Notes under the pieces: model-generated
What the model was told of the DNA's origin: nothing
What the model saw: the letters and a program-made list of their open reading frames with translations, nothing else
The model's database searches: none
In this document: positions 34,084 to 42,613 of the stretch, in pieces
Numbering within the stretch: position 1 is the first letter of the stretch
Layout: the number at the start of each line of letters is the position of its first letter
Translations under genes and position numbers: made by a program
Source: an uncultured Clostridia bacterium
GTDB lineage: Bacteria > Bacillota > Clostridia > Christensenellales > Borkfalkiaceae
Length of the DNA stretch: 64,000 nt
NCBI GenBank assembly: GCA_944368925.1
Contig: CALVXG010000001.1
Location: forward strand, 62,001-126,000
Reading direction: 5' to 3'

Positions 34084-37014
34084 TTACGCGGGGATCTCTT
34101 CGGTTATATAGCACTCGATGACGTCGCCCACTTTGATCCCGTCAAAGCCTTCGATGCTCACGCCGCATTCAAAACCGCCCGAAACTTCCTTCACGTCGTC
34201 CTTGAACCGCTTGAGCTGACGAACCGCTCCTTCCACGATCATCACGTTGTCACGGTAAATACGCAGTTTCCCGCTGCGCACGATCTTGCCTTCCGTTACA
34301 TAGCAGCCCGCAACCATTCCGACGCCCGTGATCTTGAACGTCTGCAATACGTCGCATTTGCCCGTCATCACTTCTCTGTACTTCGGCGCAAGCATTCCCT
34401 TGAGCGCCGCCTGAATATCATCCAACAACTCGTATATGATCCTGTACATACGAACATCCACGCCGCTGCGTTCAGCCAATGCTTTCGCCTTCGTATCGGG
34501 ACGAACGTTGAATCCTACAATGATCGCGTTCGAAGAATCGGCAAGCATTACGTCCGATTCCGTGATCGCACCAGCACCGCTGTGCAAAATATTCACGCGG
34601 ACTTCGTCGTTGGAAAGCTTCAGAAGCGACTGTTTTACCGCCTCTACAGAACCCTGCACATCGCCCTTGACGATGATATTCAGTCCCTTGATCTTGCCTT
34701 CCGCAATTTTCCCGAATACGTCGTCCAGCGTCACGCGCGTCTGCGACTTCACCATGGATTCGCTTTCCTTGCGCTTGCGCTCTTCCTGGACTTGCTTCAT
34801 CAGTTTGTCCTGCTCGACCGCTATGATCGAATCGCCCGCATTCGGTACTTCTTCCAGACCCAGAATGGACACAGCCATCGAAGGCCCCGCCGATTTCACC
34901 GTCCTGCCCTTGTCGTCGATCATCGCACGCACGCGGCCCGTCGTCGTTCCCGATATGATATTGTCGCCCGTGTGCAGCGTTCCGTTCTGGATCAGCACCG
35001 ACGCCACAGGCCCCTTGCCTTTGTCCAGCTTCGCTTCGATGATCGTACCGCGCGCCATCTGGTTGGGGTTCGCTTTCAGTTCCTTCACTTCCGCAACCAA
35101 ATTGATCGCGTCCAGAAGATCGTCGATCCCCGCGCCCGTCTTTGCCGATACCGGCACTACGATCGCGTCGCCGCCCCATTCTTCCGGCACAAGCCCGTTG
35201 TTCGTCAGGCCCTGCTTCACGCGCTCCAGGTTCGCTTCCGGCTTATCCATCTTGTTCACGGCCACGATGATCGGCACGTTCGCCGCCTTCGCATGGTTGA
35301 TCGCTTCCACCGTCTGCGGCATGATCCCGTCGTCCGCCGCCACGACAAGCACGACGATATCCGTCACCGACGCACCGCGCGCACGCATCGCCGTAAACGC
35401 TTCGTGCCCCGGCGTGTCGAGGAAAGTGATCGTCTTGCCCTTCGCCGTCACGGAATACGCACCGATATGCTGCGTGATCCCGCCCGCTTCTCCCGCCGTC
35501 ACGTTCGTGCTGCGGATCTTATCCAAAAGCGACGTCTTGCCGTGGTCGACGTGTCCCATCACCGTCACCACCGGAGGACGCGTCACCGCGCCTTCTCCGC
35601 CTGCCGTCTCCGCATTGTAAATTTCGTCCAGCGCTTCTTCCGCCGTCTTCTCGGGTTTGTATTCCAGCTCGATGCCCAGATCGTTTGCAATATAGGCCGC
35701 CGTATCGTAATCCAACGAATCGTTGATCGTCTTCGCGATCCCTTCCTTGAACAGGCGCTTCGTGATCTCTACCGCCGTGATGCCCAGCTTCTCGCTCAGC
35801 ACTTTCAGCGGAATGTTCTCCGTCGTGACCACCGCATGATCGATCTTGATCGTCTGCACCGCCTGCTGTTTCTGCTTCTTGACGCGCAGCTTCCTGTACC
35901 CGCTCTTGTCCTCGTCAAAATCGGATACGGATACCTGCTGTTTGATCAGCGCACGCTTGCTGACCGTACGCTTCTGCTCCACATACGGCTTCTCGTAATT
36001 CGCCTTTTTCTTGGCGGGCGCCGAAAAGCTCTTGCCCGCAGGCGCCGCCGGCGGGAGCGCAGGGCTCAGTTTTCCCGCACCCGTACGCATTCCCTGCACG
36101 GGACGGTTCTGCATCGGAGGCCGCGTACCATAGGCAGGCCTTCCCTGCATACCCTGCGCACCGCGCCCGTTTGCATACGGAGCACGCGCGCCCTGGCCGC
36201 TTTGCCCCTGCATTGCGGGACGCTGGTACGTCCCTTCCTGCCGTTCCGGACGATCCGTCCGCAAAGGTCTCTGCGCCCCTTCCTGGCGCGGAGGACGCGC
36301 GGGACGCTCCGGCGCGGGCACGTACGTGCGCGCGTTGCGGCGGTCCGCATACTGCGTGCGGATCACCTGCTCTTCCGTTCCGCCCCGCCGCTGCGTGCGC
36401 ACTTCGACGGGACGCGCCGCGGGACGAGGCTGCGGCGCGCTCTCCGCTTCCGTTTTGGCAGGCTCCTGCTTTTCAGCCTTCACCGCAGGCTCTGCCTTGA
36501 CCTCTTCCGCTTTGCTCTCTGCTTTCGGTTCCGCTTTGGGTTCCGTTTTCGGTTCCGCTTTCGGCGCCTCGGCGACAGGCTCCGCTTTGCTTTCCGTCTT
36601 TGCGGCCGCAGGTTCTTTCGCTTCCGCTTTCACCGCCGCCTTTACGGGTTTTTCTTCCGCCGCGGCAGGCTTTTCCGCTTCTTTTGCCGCAGGCGCCTCC
36701 TTTGCAGGCTCCGCCTTGACGGGCTCCTGCTTTTCAGCCTTCGCCGCAGGCTGTTCCTTTTCTTCGGCTTTTATGGGTTCGGGAGCCGTCTTCGCAGTCT
36801 TTGCAGGCACTTCGGCAGCAACAGCCTCCGCGGGCGCAGCTTCCGCCTGCGCACGCGCTTTCGCCGCGTTCTCCAGATCGGATAACTTCCGAAGAATGTC
36901 CCCGACCTTCTTTTCCGTGCCCTGCACGTCTTTCAGCAGCGATCCGATCCCTTCCGATCCCAGAAGAGAATTGATCTTTTCGATGTTCGAGTAATTCTTT
37001 TTTGCTTCTGCCAT
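34084..37014 (-). CDS. infB: Translation initiation factor IF-2
   Basis: A 976-residue GTPase that places initiator tRNA on the ribosome. After a short N-terminal helical domain there is a long low-complexity stretch (about 55-330) of Ala-Lys-Glu-Pro repeats, then an Arg/Pro/Gly-rich segment. The G domain begins near residue 480 with GHVDHGKT, DTPGHEAF, NKMDKPE and SAKTG. Domains II-IV follow. I chose the ATG at 37014, after the ylxQ stop codon, with GGGAGG 14 nt upstream. Upstream ATGs at 37038 and 37056 would overlap ylxQ. Confidence 0.96.
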   Translation of the reverse strand: MAEAKKNYSNIEKINSLLGSEGIGSLLKDVQGTEKKVGDILRKLSDLENAAKARAQAEAAPAEAVAAEVPAKTAKTAPEPIKAEEKEQPAAKAEKQEPVKAEPAKEAPAAKEAEKPAAAEEKPVKAAVKAEAKEPAAAKTESKAEPVAEAPKAEPKTEPKAEPKAESKAEEVKAEPAVKAEKQEPAKTEAESAPQPRPAARPVEVRTQRRGGTEEQVIRTQYADRRNARTYVPAPERPARPPRQEGAQRPLRTDRPERQEGTYQRPAMQGQSGQGARAPYANGRGAQGMQGRPAYGTRPPMQNRPVQGMRTGAGKLSPALPPAAPAGKSFSAPAKKKANYEKPYVEQKRTVSKRALIKQQVSVSDFDEDKSGYRKLRVKKQKQQAVQTIKIDHAVVTTENIPLKVLSEKLGITAVEITKRLFKEGIAKTINDSLDYDTAAYIANDLGIELEYKPEKTAEEALDEIYNAETAGGEGAVTRPPVVTVMGHVDHGKTSLLDKIRSTNVTAGEAGGITQHIGAYSVTAKGKTITFLDTPGHEAFTAMRARGASVTDIVVLVVAADDGIMPQTVEAINHAKAANVPIIVAVNKMDKPEANLERVKQGLTNNGLVPEEWGGDAIVVPVSAKTGAGIDDLLDAINLVAEVKELKANPNQMARGTIIEAKLDKGKGPVASVLIQNGTLHTGDNIISGTTTGRVRAMIDDKGRTVKSAGPSMAVSILGLEEVPNAGDSIIAVEQDKLMKQVQEERKRKESESMVKSQTRVTLDDVFGKIAEGKIKGLNIIVKGDVQGSVEAVKQSLLKLSNDEVRVNILHSGAGAITESDVMLADSSNAIIVGFNVRPDTKAKALAERSGVDVRMYRIIYELLDDIQAALKGMLAPKYREVMTGKCDVLQTFKITGVGMVAGCYVTEGKIVRSGKLRIYRDNVMIVEGAVRQLKRFKDDVKEVSGGFECGVSIEGFDGIKVGDVIECYITEEIPA

Positions 37015-37018
37015 CTTG

Positions 37019-37345
37019 CTAAATTTTGCCTCCCGCATAAATTCTGAAATTTTCATCCGCCGCCGACAAGATCGCTTTCGCCAGATTCTCGTCCCGCACG
37101 GCAGCCAACTTACAATTTATCCGTCCCGTAACTTCTTCCAACGTCTTTCCGCTCAGGACCATGATGCCGCAGCCGAATCTCTCACCGAGTTTTCGCGCAC
37201 TCTTTTTCGCATTTTCACTCGCCGTGGAGCATAAAAGCAACAAATATACCCTGCCTTTCTGCACTTCCACCGCATTGAACCCGCACGTCAGCTTCCCCGC
37301 CTTCATGCAAAGCCCGATATACCCTTCCGCCTTACTTCTTTGCAA
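37019..37345 (-). CDS. ylxQ: L7Ae/YlxQ-like RNA-binding protein
   Basis: A protein of about 108 residues of the L7Ae/L30e/YlxQ fold, which binds kink-turn RNAs in relatives. AGKLTCGFNAVEV near the N-terminus and LLLLCSTASENAKKSA in the middle are typical. I chose a TTG start at 37345 because GGAGG lies exactly 6 nt upstream (37356-37352). The first ATG (37366) lacks such a site and overlaps ylxR further. It sits between ylxR and infB as in Bacillus. Confidence 0.88.
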   Translation of the reverse strand: MQRSKAEGYIGLCMKAGKLTCGFNAVEVQKGRVYLLLLCSTASENAKKSARKLGERFGCGIMVLSGKTLEEVTGRINCKLAAVRDENLAKAILSAADENFRIYAGGKI

Positions 37346-37601
37346 AAAATGCCTCCTCGATCGCATCGTAAACCGTCAAAGGTATCTCACACGAAAACGT
37401 CTTGTTCAGAAGACGCGCCTTCTTCAGCTTTTTGATGCACTCCGGATTGTCGCAGATATATGCCCCGCGTCCCGCCGCTTTCCCCGAAAAGTCAAGAAAC
37501 GCATCCCCTTCTTTCGGCTTCACGATCCGAAGCATTTCCTTCTTCGGCTTCATTTCATGGCACGCTATGCACATCCGCATGGGTATCTTTTTCACTTTCA
37601 C
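37332..37601 (-). CDS. ylxR: YlxR (DUF448) RNA-binding protein
   Basis: An 89-residue nusA-infB operon protein with the family pattern MRMCIACHEMKPKKEMLRIV and GRGAYICDNPECI, giving a basic RNA-binding surface. Translation starts at a GTG (37601) behind GGTGAG. It is reported as a regulator or RNase P-associated factor in some Bacillota. I can support only the family assignment here. Its end overlaps the ylxQ start by about 14 bp. Confidence 0.95.
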   Translation of the reverse strand: MKVKKIPMRMCIACHEMKPKKEMLRIVKPKEGDAFLDFSGKAAGRGAYICDNPECIKKLKKARLLNKTFSCEIPLTVYDAIEEAFFAKK

Positions 37602-37636
37602 GAAAACTCACCTCTCCGATCCGCCCGTATGCGGTT

Positions 37637-38737
37637 TTATTCCTCCGCCGCAGGCTCCGTCTCCGCTTCTTCCGCCTGGTGCAGCTCTTCCATCTTCGCC
37701 GCCGCACTCTCGCTCTTGACGTCGATCTTCCAGCCCGTCAGACGCGCCGCAAGACGCGCGTTCTGCCCGTCCCTGCCGATCGCCAGCGACAGCTTGTCGT
37801 CCGGCACCACCGCAATCGCCGATTTCTCGTCAACCTGCGTCACCGAAATGACCTTCGCCGGCGAAAGCGCTTTCGCGATGAATTCCAGAGGATTCTCGCT
37901 CCATTGTATGATGTCCACTTTCTCTCCGCCGAGCTCCGCTACGACCGCGTTCACGCGCGCGCCCTTGTTGCCTACGCACGCGCCCACCGCGTCTACCTGC
38001 GGATCTTCGCTGTAGATCGCCATCTTCGTGCGCTGGCCCGCTTCGCGCGAAATCGACTTCACTACGACCGTGCCCGCCTTGATCTCAGGAACTTCGTTTT
38101 CAAACAATCTCTTCACAAGCCCCGCAGACGTGCGCGATACCAAAACCTGCGCGCCTTTGCCGCTGTTCTTGATGTTCTTTACATAAACTTTGATGCGGTC
38201 GTTCACTTCGTAATGCTCGCCCGGTACCTGATCCTGCGGCAGCATCACGCCTTCGATCTGCCCCTTCCCGAGCTCCACATATACGTTCTTCGCATCGACC
38301 TTGCGCACCACACAGCTCATCAGCTCGTCTTTCTTGTCGGAGAATTCGTTCAGCGTGTTGTCACGCTCCGTTTCATGCAGTTTCTGCAAGATCACCTGCT
38401 TCGCCGTCTGCGCCGCTATCCGTCCGAAATCCTTCGGCACAAACTCTTCGTATACCGTGTCGCCCACTTTATAGCTCTTTTTCAGAAGCTGCGCCTCCGC
38501 AAGCGAAATCTCCTTCTCACGGTCCGTCACTTCGTCCACAACGGTGCGCACCGTGAAATATCGTATGCTGTTCTTCTCCGGGTTGATCCTGATGTCTACT
38601 TCGCCCGCCCCGCCTTCGTATTGCTTTTTATAGGCGGATATCAGCGCCGTCCGCAGCGCTTCGATAAATACTTCGCTGCTGATCCCCTTCTCCGTTTCCA
38701 GATCGGATAAAGCCTCAAAGAACTCCTTGCTAACCAT
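37637..38737 (-). CDS. nusA: Transcription termination/antitermination factor NusA
   Basis: A 366-residue NusA with an N-terminal RNA-polymerase-binding domain, an S1 domain (DTVYEEFVPKDFG onward), and two KH domains (VGACVGNKGARVNAV and the later KLSLAIGRDGQNARLA). It lacks the C-terminal acidic repeats of enterobacterial NusA, as is usual for Bacillota. GAGGAG precedes the ATG by 6 nt. In other bacteria NusA feeds back on its own operon leader. A terminator-like hairpin upstream of rimP fits such control. Confidence 0.97.
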   Translation of the reverse strand: MVSKEFFEALSDLETEKGISSEVFIEALRTALISAYKKQYEGGAGEVDIRINPEKNSIRYFTVRTVVDEVTDREKEISLAEAQLLKKSYKVGDTVYEEFVPKDFGRIAAQTAKQVILQKLHETERDNTLNEFSDKKDELMSCVVRKVDAKNVYVELGKGQIEGVMLPQDQVPGEHYEVNDRIKVYVKNIKNSGKGAQVLVSRTSAGLVKRLFENEVPEIKAGTVVVKSISREAGQRTKMAIYSEDPQVDAVGACVGNKGARVNAVVAELGGEKVDIIQWSENPLEFIAKALSPAKVISVTQVDEKSAIAVVPDDKLSLAIGRDGQNARLAARLTGWKIDVKSESAAAKMEELHQAEEAETEPAAEE

Positions 38738-38773
38738 TGCATTCTCCTCTTTTCTTTTTGATTCGTTCGCCGA

Positions 38774-39247
38774 TCAATCGAAATCGATCGCCTGTGACAT
38801 CTTTACGATTTGCGTCAGATTCAGCTTGATCTTTTCACCGTTTTTATCCAACGTCACGTTCCCCGCAACGCCGTTGTATTCCACCAAAACCGCTTCGAAA
38901 AACTTCTCGCCCCTGTACGGCGCATAGAGCTTCACTTCCACTTTCTTCCCTACGTTGCGAAGATAATCTCTGTCCTTTTTAAAAGGCCTGTCAAGCCCCG
39001 GACTCGATACGTTCAGCGTGTACGGCTGCCCAAACGTCGGATCCAGCTCGTCCAGCACGGGATCCGCCGCATTGTGAAACGCCTCGCACGTGTTCAGATC
39101 GATCCCGCCTTCCCTTTCCGTATCCAAAAAAACGGTCAGCGACGGGTTCTTCCCCTGCCTGAAAACAATTTCATAAATTTCCACGCCCAATTCCCGCGCC
39201 AAAGGCTCCAATACAGCCTGTATCTCCTGCACCGATTTTACCTTCAT
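38774..39247 (-). CDS. rimP: Ribosome maturation factor RimP
   Basis: A 157-residue assembly factor for the 30S subunit. Typical segments are EVSSPGLDRP-like NVSSPGLDRPFKKDRDYLRNVGKKVEV and the C-terminal SH3-like domain. AAAGGAG precedes the ATG at 39247. It is the first gene of the operon rimP-nusA-ylxR-ylxQ-infB-rbfA-nrnA. Its roughly 87-nt leader starts inside the preceding gene and contains a terminator-like hairpin. Confidence 0.96.
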   Translation of the reverse strand: MKVKSVQEIQAVLEPLARELGVEIYEIVFRQGKNPSLTVFLDTEREGGIDLNTCEAFHNAADPVLDELDPTFGQPYTLNVSSPGLDRPFKKDRDYLRNVGKKVEVKLYAPYRGEKFFEAVLVEYNGVAGNVTLDKNGEKIKLNLTQIVKMSQAIDFD

Positions 39248-39277
39248 TTCCGCTCCTTTCCCGCTTTCCGCCCGTAC

Positions 39278-39311
39278 ATAAAAAGATTTGAGAGCGGATA
39301 ACCACTCTCAA
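39278..39311 (-). terminator. Terminator-like hairpin in the rimP leader
   Basis: Minus strand: TTGAGAG, 10-nt loop, CTCTCAA, then ATCTTTTTATG (stem 39311-39305 with 39294-39288). It lies after the rimP promoter (39341-39369) and before the rimP ATG, so besides ending the PolC-like transcript it can act as an attenuator. An overlapping alternative GGAT/ATCC pairing is possible. Confidence 0.7.
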
Positions 39312-39340
39312 TCCTCAAGCTAACGGTATTCAGTATCTCG

Positions 39341-39369
39341 ATTATACCACTATTTTACGATTTTGGCAA
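39341..39369 (-). promoter_or_regulatory. Sigma-A promoter of the rimP operon, inside the end of the PolC-like gene
   Basis: Minus strand: -35 TTGCCA (39369-39364), 17-bp spacer, -10 TATAAT (39346-39341) with an extended TGG. The -35 and most of the spacer overlap the last codons of the upstream gene, whose stop codon is at 39355. Confidence 0.85.
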
Positions 39370-40914
39370 GCATTTTTTCGCCTTTATCAGCTCAATAAAG
39401 ATTTTTGCCGTCGTCAATGCGTCGTCCCACGCCCTGTGATGATTAAAACTGATCCCGTAATGATCCGCCAGCGTATTCAATTTGTAGTTGGAAAGAAACA
39501 GCATGCTCTGCGCCAGCGACATCGTGTCGTACGTCTTGAACTCGAACGCGTACTCCTCTTTCTCCGCATAATAACGGACAAACTTGTAGTCAAACTGCAC
39601 GTTGTGCCCCACCAACAGGCACCCGTCGCAAAATTTTACGAAATCGGGAATCACTTCCCCGATCTTCGGCGCGTCTTTCACCATCTCGTCCGTGATCCCC
39701 GTCAGCTTCACGATCTCCTCGTCCAACTTCCGCTCCGGGTTCACGAGCGTCGTGAACTTTTCCTTGATCTCGCCGCCGATGATCTTCACCGCGCCGATCT
39801 CCGTGATCGCGTCCATCTTCCCGCCCGTCGGCGAATTCACAAGTCCCGTCGTTTCCAGATCGAATACCACAAACGTGTTCTTCACCAGATCTTCCGGCAT
39901 CACCGACTGATCGAACAGGTTCATCTGGCTGTAATCGATCAGCTCTTCGGGCGCAACCTTCGAATAATGCAGCGGCACCGCCTTTCCCTGCCGCTTTTCG
40001 GGCACAAACCCCTCGGGCGCGTGCCCGCGGTTGATATAACGGCCCGTAAAACTCAGCCGCTCCCCGTATATCTCGTTTTCTCCCGTCACCGCGATCCAGT
40101 CCCCTTCCTTGATCTCACGGATCTTCTCTTCCGTGCGCTTGCGCGGAAAATACGAAAAGGACATCGCACCCGTCCCGTCGTTGAGCGTAAACCGAAGATA
40201 CGGCTTCCCTTCCTTGACCACCGCACCGCTCGCGTCCGTCTTCGGCTTCGTCGTGCGCTCCTGTATGTACGTCACCGCACCGCAGATCGTCAGCGCGTCG
40301 CTCGTAAAATCACAGTCCGCAATATACGTCGCTTTCTTCGGTACGTTCGCTTCGTCGATCGTCTCGAACCCTTCCACCGAAAACGTGCGCGCGGGACGGT
40401 AGTCGAATTGCTCCTCTTCCTCCGTCTCTTCCTCCGCGATCCCCGCTTTCTCCTTGTCCTCCAGGCTCCCCTCGAACACGTTGCAGAAATTCCGCTCCAG
40501 CATTCCCTTCACGCCCGTCAGAAGCTGCTCGTTCTTTTCAAAAAAACCGCGCTCCGCGCCGTCGACCCCGAAGGTAAACCGCACGGGATCTCCCAGCGTC
40601 ACCGTGATGTCCTCGCCGCGGATACACGCCGCCGCCGCGCGGTGCGAATGGCTCAGATATTCGAGTATCTTGTGACGGATCAGCTGCGGATCCGCCACAA
40701 GTTTTACGATCTTCACTTCGCCCCGAAACAGAGAGGGCGCCGCCGATTCCGCCGCCTTTGCCGCCGCCTGCTCGTCCTGCGCCGTATACGGCGTGTCCGT
40801 GATCACTTCGAACAGACAGCGCTTTTCTCCTTCGTCTACTTCGATTTTTCGCAATACCGCATGTTTCAATCCGTCATTTTCCCGGATCTGCCGTAAAAAT
40901 TCAGCCTGCGTCAT
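39355..40914 (-). CDS. Reduced PolC-like protein: N-terminal and OB domains plus DEDDh proofreading exonuclease, no PHP or polymerase domain
   Basis: A 519-residue protein. Residues about 1-180 resemble the PolC N-terminal domain, and an acidic linker lies at 158-170. An OB fold (about 190-295; KPYLRFTLNDGTGAMSFSYF, IREIKEGDWIAVTGE) comes next. A linker of about 50 residues leads to a DEDDh 3'-5' exonuclease (about 345-515) with Asp352/Glu354 (FDLETTG), Asp442 (GHNVQFD) and His493/Asp498 (HHRAWDD). In full PolC (about 1400 residues) the exonuclease is embedded in a PHP domain and followed by the polymerase. Both are absent, and a clean stop codon follows. It lies between ispG (14-bp overlap) and rimP, the usual polC position. 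It may be a free proofreading subunit. Confidence 0.85.
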   Translation of the reverse strand: MTQAEFLRQIRENDGLKHAVLRKIEVDEGEKRCLFEVITDTPYTAQDEQAAAKAAESAAPSLFRGEVKIVKLVADPQLIRHKILEYLSHSHRAAAACIRGEDITVTLGDPVRFTFGVDGAERGFFEKNEQLLTGVKGMLERNFCNVFEGSLEDKEKAGIAEEETEEEEQFDYRPARTFSVEGFETIDEANVPKKATYIADCDFTSDALTICGAVTYIQERTTKPKTDASGAVVKEGKPYLRFTLNDGTGAMSFSYFPRKRTEEKIREIKEGDWIAVTGENEIYGERLSFTGRYINRGHAPEGFVPEKRQGKAVPLHYSKVAPEELIDYSQMNLFDQSVMPEDLVKNTFVVFDLETTGLVNSPTGGKMDAITEIGAVKIIGGEIKEKFTTLVNPERKLDEEIVKLTGITDEMVKDAPKIGEVIPDFVKFCDGCLLVGHNVQFDYKFVRYYAEKEEYAFEFKTYDTMSLAQSMLFLSNYKLNTLADHYGISFNHHRAWDDALTTAKIFIELIKAKKCLPKS

Positions 40915-41980
40915 CCGTCCCGTCCTTTCCTTCCTTCTTTTCTTTCAACAATGCCTGTATTTCCGCCAAAAATTCTTCCCGCGCGCGCTCCGACGGCACC
41001 GTCCTGAACGGCTCGCCGTGACGGAAAATCACACACTTGCCCTTTCCGCCCGCGATCCCGAGATCGCAGTCCTTCGCCTCGCCCGGCCCGTTCACCACAC
41101 ATCCCATCACCGCCACTTTGATATGCTCGCGGATCGGGAACGTCAGTCTCTCCACTTCCTGCGCCAGCTCCATGCTGTTCCACTCGCACCTGCCGCAGGT
41201 CGGACAGGAAACCACTTCCGCACAGTTTTTCCGCAGTCCGCACGCCCGCAGGATTCGCTCCGCCGCGTACACCTCTTCGACGGGATCTTCCGTGAGCGAC
41301 ACGCGGATCGTGTCCCCGATCCCGTCCAACAGCAGCGCACCGATCCCGATGCTGCTCTTTACGATCCCGCTCTCTTTCGTCCCCGCTTCCGTCACGCCGA
41401 CGTGCAGCGGATAATCCGTCCGCTTTGCCAAAAGCCGATACGCTTCCACCGTCAGCGGCACCGACGACGCCTTCACGGAAATCACGATGCCCGAAACGCC
41501 GTACTTTTCCAAAATGCCCACGTTGTACAGCGCGCTCTCCACGAGCGCCTCCGCACTCCTGCCGTATTTCTCCGAAAAGTTTTTTTCGATGCTGCCCGTG
41601 TTCGCGCCCACCCGCACGGGGATCTTGTGCGCCCGTATGCAATCTGCCACGCGGCGGATATCCGCCTCCGCGCCGATGTTCCCCGGATTGATGCGCACTT
41701 TGTCCGCCCCGTTCTCGATCGCAAGCACCGCCAGCTTCGAAGAAAAATGTATGTCCGCCACCACGGGAACGGGCGACGCCTCCGCTACCGCACGGATCGC
41801 ACGGGCGTCATTCTCATCGCGCACCGCCACGCGCACGATCTCACACCCCGCCTGCGCCAACCTTGCGATCTGCGCGATCGTCGCTTCCGTGTCCGACGTG
41901 GGCGTCGTCGTCATCGACTGCACGCTCACTTCCGCCCCGCCGCCGATCGCTACCTTGCCCACCTTGACCTGTCTGCTCAT
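40901..41980 (-). CDS. ispG: 4-hydroxy-3-methylbut-2-en-1-yl diphosphate synthase
   Basis: The 4Fe-4S enzyme of the MEP isoprenoid pathway (359 residues). The TIM-barrel part shows VSVQSMTTTPTSD and ADIHFSSKLA. The C-terminal cluster-binding domain has CPTCGRC and GCVVNGPGE. AAGGAG precedes the ATG. Electrons probably come from ferredoxin or flavodoxin. The gene lies after the nrdR terminator and overlaps the PolC-like gene by 14 bp. Other MEP genes (dxr, rseP neighbours) are not seen here. Confidence 0.97.
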   Translation of the reverse strand: MSRQVKVGKVAIGGGAEVSVQSMTTTPTSDTEATIAQIARLAQAGCEIVRVAVRDENDARAIRAVAEASPVPVVADIHFSSKLAVLAIENGADKVRINPGNIGAEADIRRVADCIRAHKIPVRVGANTGSIEKNFSEKYGRSAEALVESALYNVGILEKYGVSGIVISVKASSVPLTVEAYRLLAKRTDYPLHVGVTEAGTKESGIVKSSIGIGALLLDGIGDTIRVSLTEDPVEEVYAAERILRACGLRKNCAEVVSCPTCGRCEWNSMELAQEVERLTFPIREHIKVAVMGCVVNGPGEAKDCDLGIAGGKGKCVIFRHGEPFRTVPSERAREEFLAEIQALLKEKKEGKDGTDDAG

Positions 41981-42003
41981 TCCCTATCTCCTTTTCCGCA
42001 GCG

Positions 42004-42029
42004 AAAAAGAAGCCCTCATTCGGGCTTCT
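42004..42029 (-). terminator. Terminator containing the nrdR stop codon
   Basis: AGAAGCCC/GGGCTTCT arms with a 6-nt loop and TTTTT on the minus strand. The nrdR TGA (42016-42018) lies in the loop, so the last nrdR codons form the 5' arm. Confidence 0.85.
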
Positions 42030-42501
42030 GCGGGTTTTGTTTGTTTTTGTTTTCACGCATCAGCGTTTCAAGCTCTTCCATGAACGACGAGATGTCCGTA
42101 AACTGACGGTACACCGAGGCATACCGCACGTACGCCACTTCGTCGATCTCTTTCAAGCCTTCCATGACCATCTCGCCCAGCCTCTTGGACGAAATCTCCT
42201 GGTCAAGCGAATTGTATACCTGCTTCTTGATGTCTTCCACAAGCCTGTCAATCTTCGACATCGACACCGGCCGCTTTTCACACGCCTTGATGATCCCGTT
42301 CTTCAGCTTGTTCGGGTCAAACGCCTGCCTGTTCCCGCCGTTCTTGACTACCAGCACGGGCGTCGTCTCGATCGTCTCATACGTCGTGAACCGCCTCCCG
42401 CACTGTATACACTCCCGCCTGCGGCGGATCGTCCTGCCCTCGTCCGTAGAACGGCTGTCGATCACTTTGCTCTCCGGACAACCGCAGTACATACATTTCA
42501 T
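42016..42501 (-). CDS. nrdR: Transcriptional regulator NrdR
   Basis: A 161-residue repressor of ribonucleotide reductase genes. The zinc ribbon CMYCGC...CIQCGRRF is at the N-terminus and an ATP-cone (about 45-135; [20 protein letters not shown]) senses dATP/ATP. GGAG lies 8 nt before the ATG at 42501. A longer frame to 42735 would run through the promoter and is spurious. No nrd genes lie in the window, so it must act elsewhere. Confidence 0.97.
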   Translation of the reverse strand: MKCMYCGCPESKVIDSRSTDEGRTIRRRRECIQCGRRFTTYETIETTPVLVVKNGGNRQAFDPNKLKNGIIKACEKRPVSMSKIDRLVEDIKKQVYNSLDQEISSKRLGEMVMEGLKEIDEVAYVRYASVYRQFTDISSFMEELETLMRENKNKQNPQKPE

Positions 42502-42539
42502 ATTTTTTGCTCCTATACAATCGCTTGTGGCTTTTTTAA

Positions 42540-42568
42540 AGTATAACACAAAATCCTGCGGTTGTAAA
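42540..42568 (-). promoter_or_regulatory. Sigma-A promoter of nrdR
   Basis: Minus strand: -35 TTTACA (42568-42563), 17-bp spacer, -10 TATACT (42545-42540) with an extended TGT. Confidence 0.8.
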
Positions 42569-42613
42569 GTATTTCCAAATAATTCCGCCCGTGCGCACCT
42601 TTTTTTCACGCTT

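Noticed and set aside
35990..36860. Repetitive DNA on the infB side considered as a satellite or array
   Set aside because: It is the coding sequence of the Ala-Lys-Glu-Pro and Arg-Pro-Gly regions of IF-2, which are low complexity in many bacteria.
34582..36885. 767-residue plus-strand frame opposite infB
   Set aside because: Antisense of the IF-2 coding region, including its low-complexity part, with Arg/Phe/Leu-rich nonsense content.
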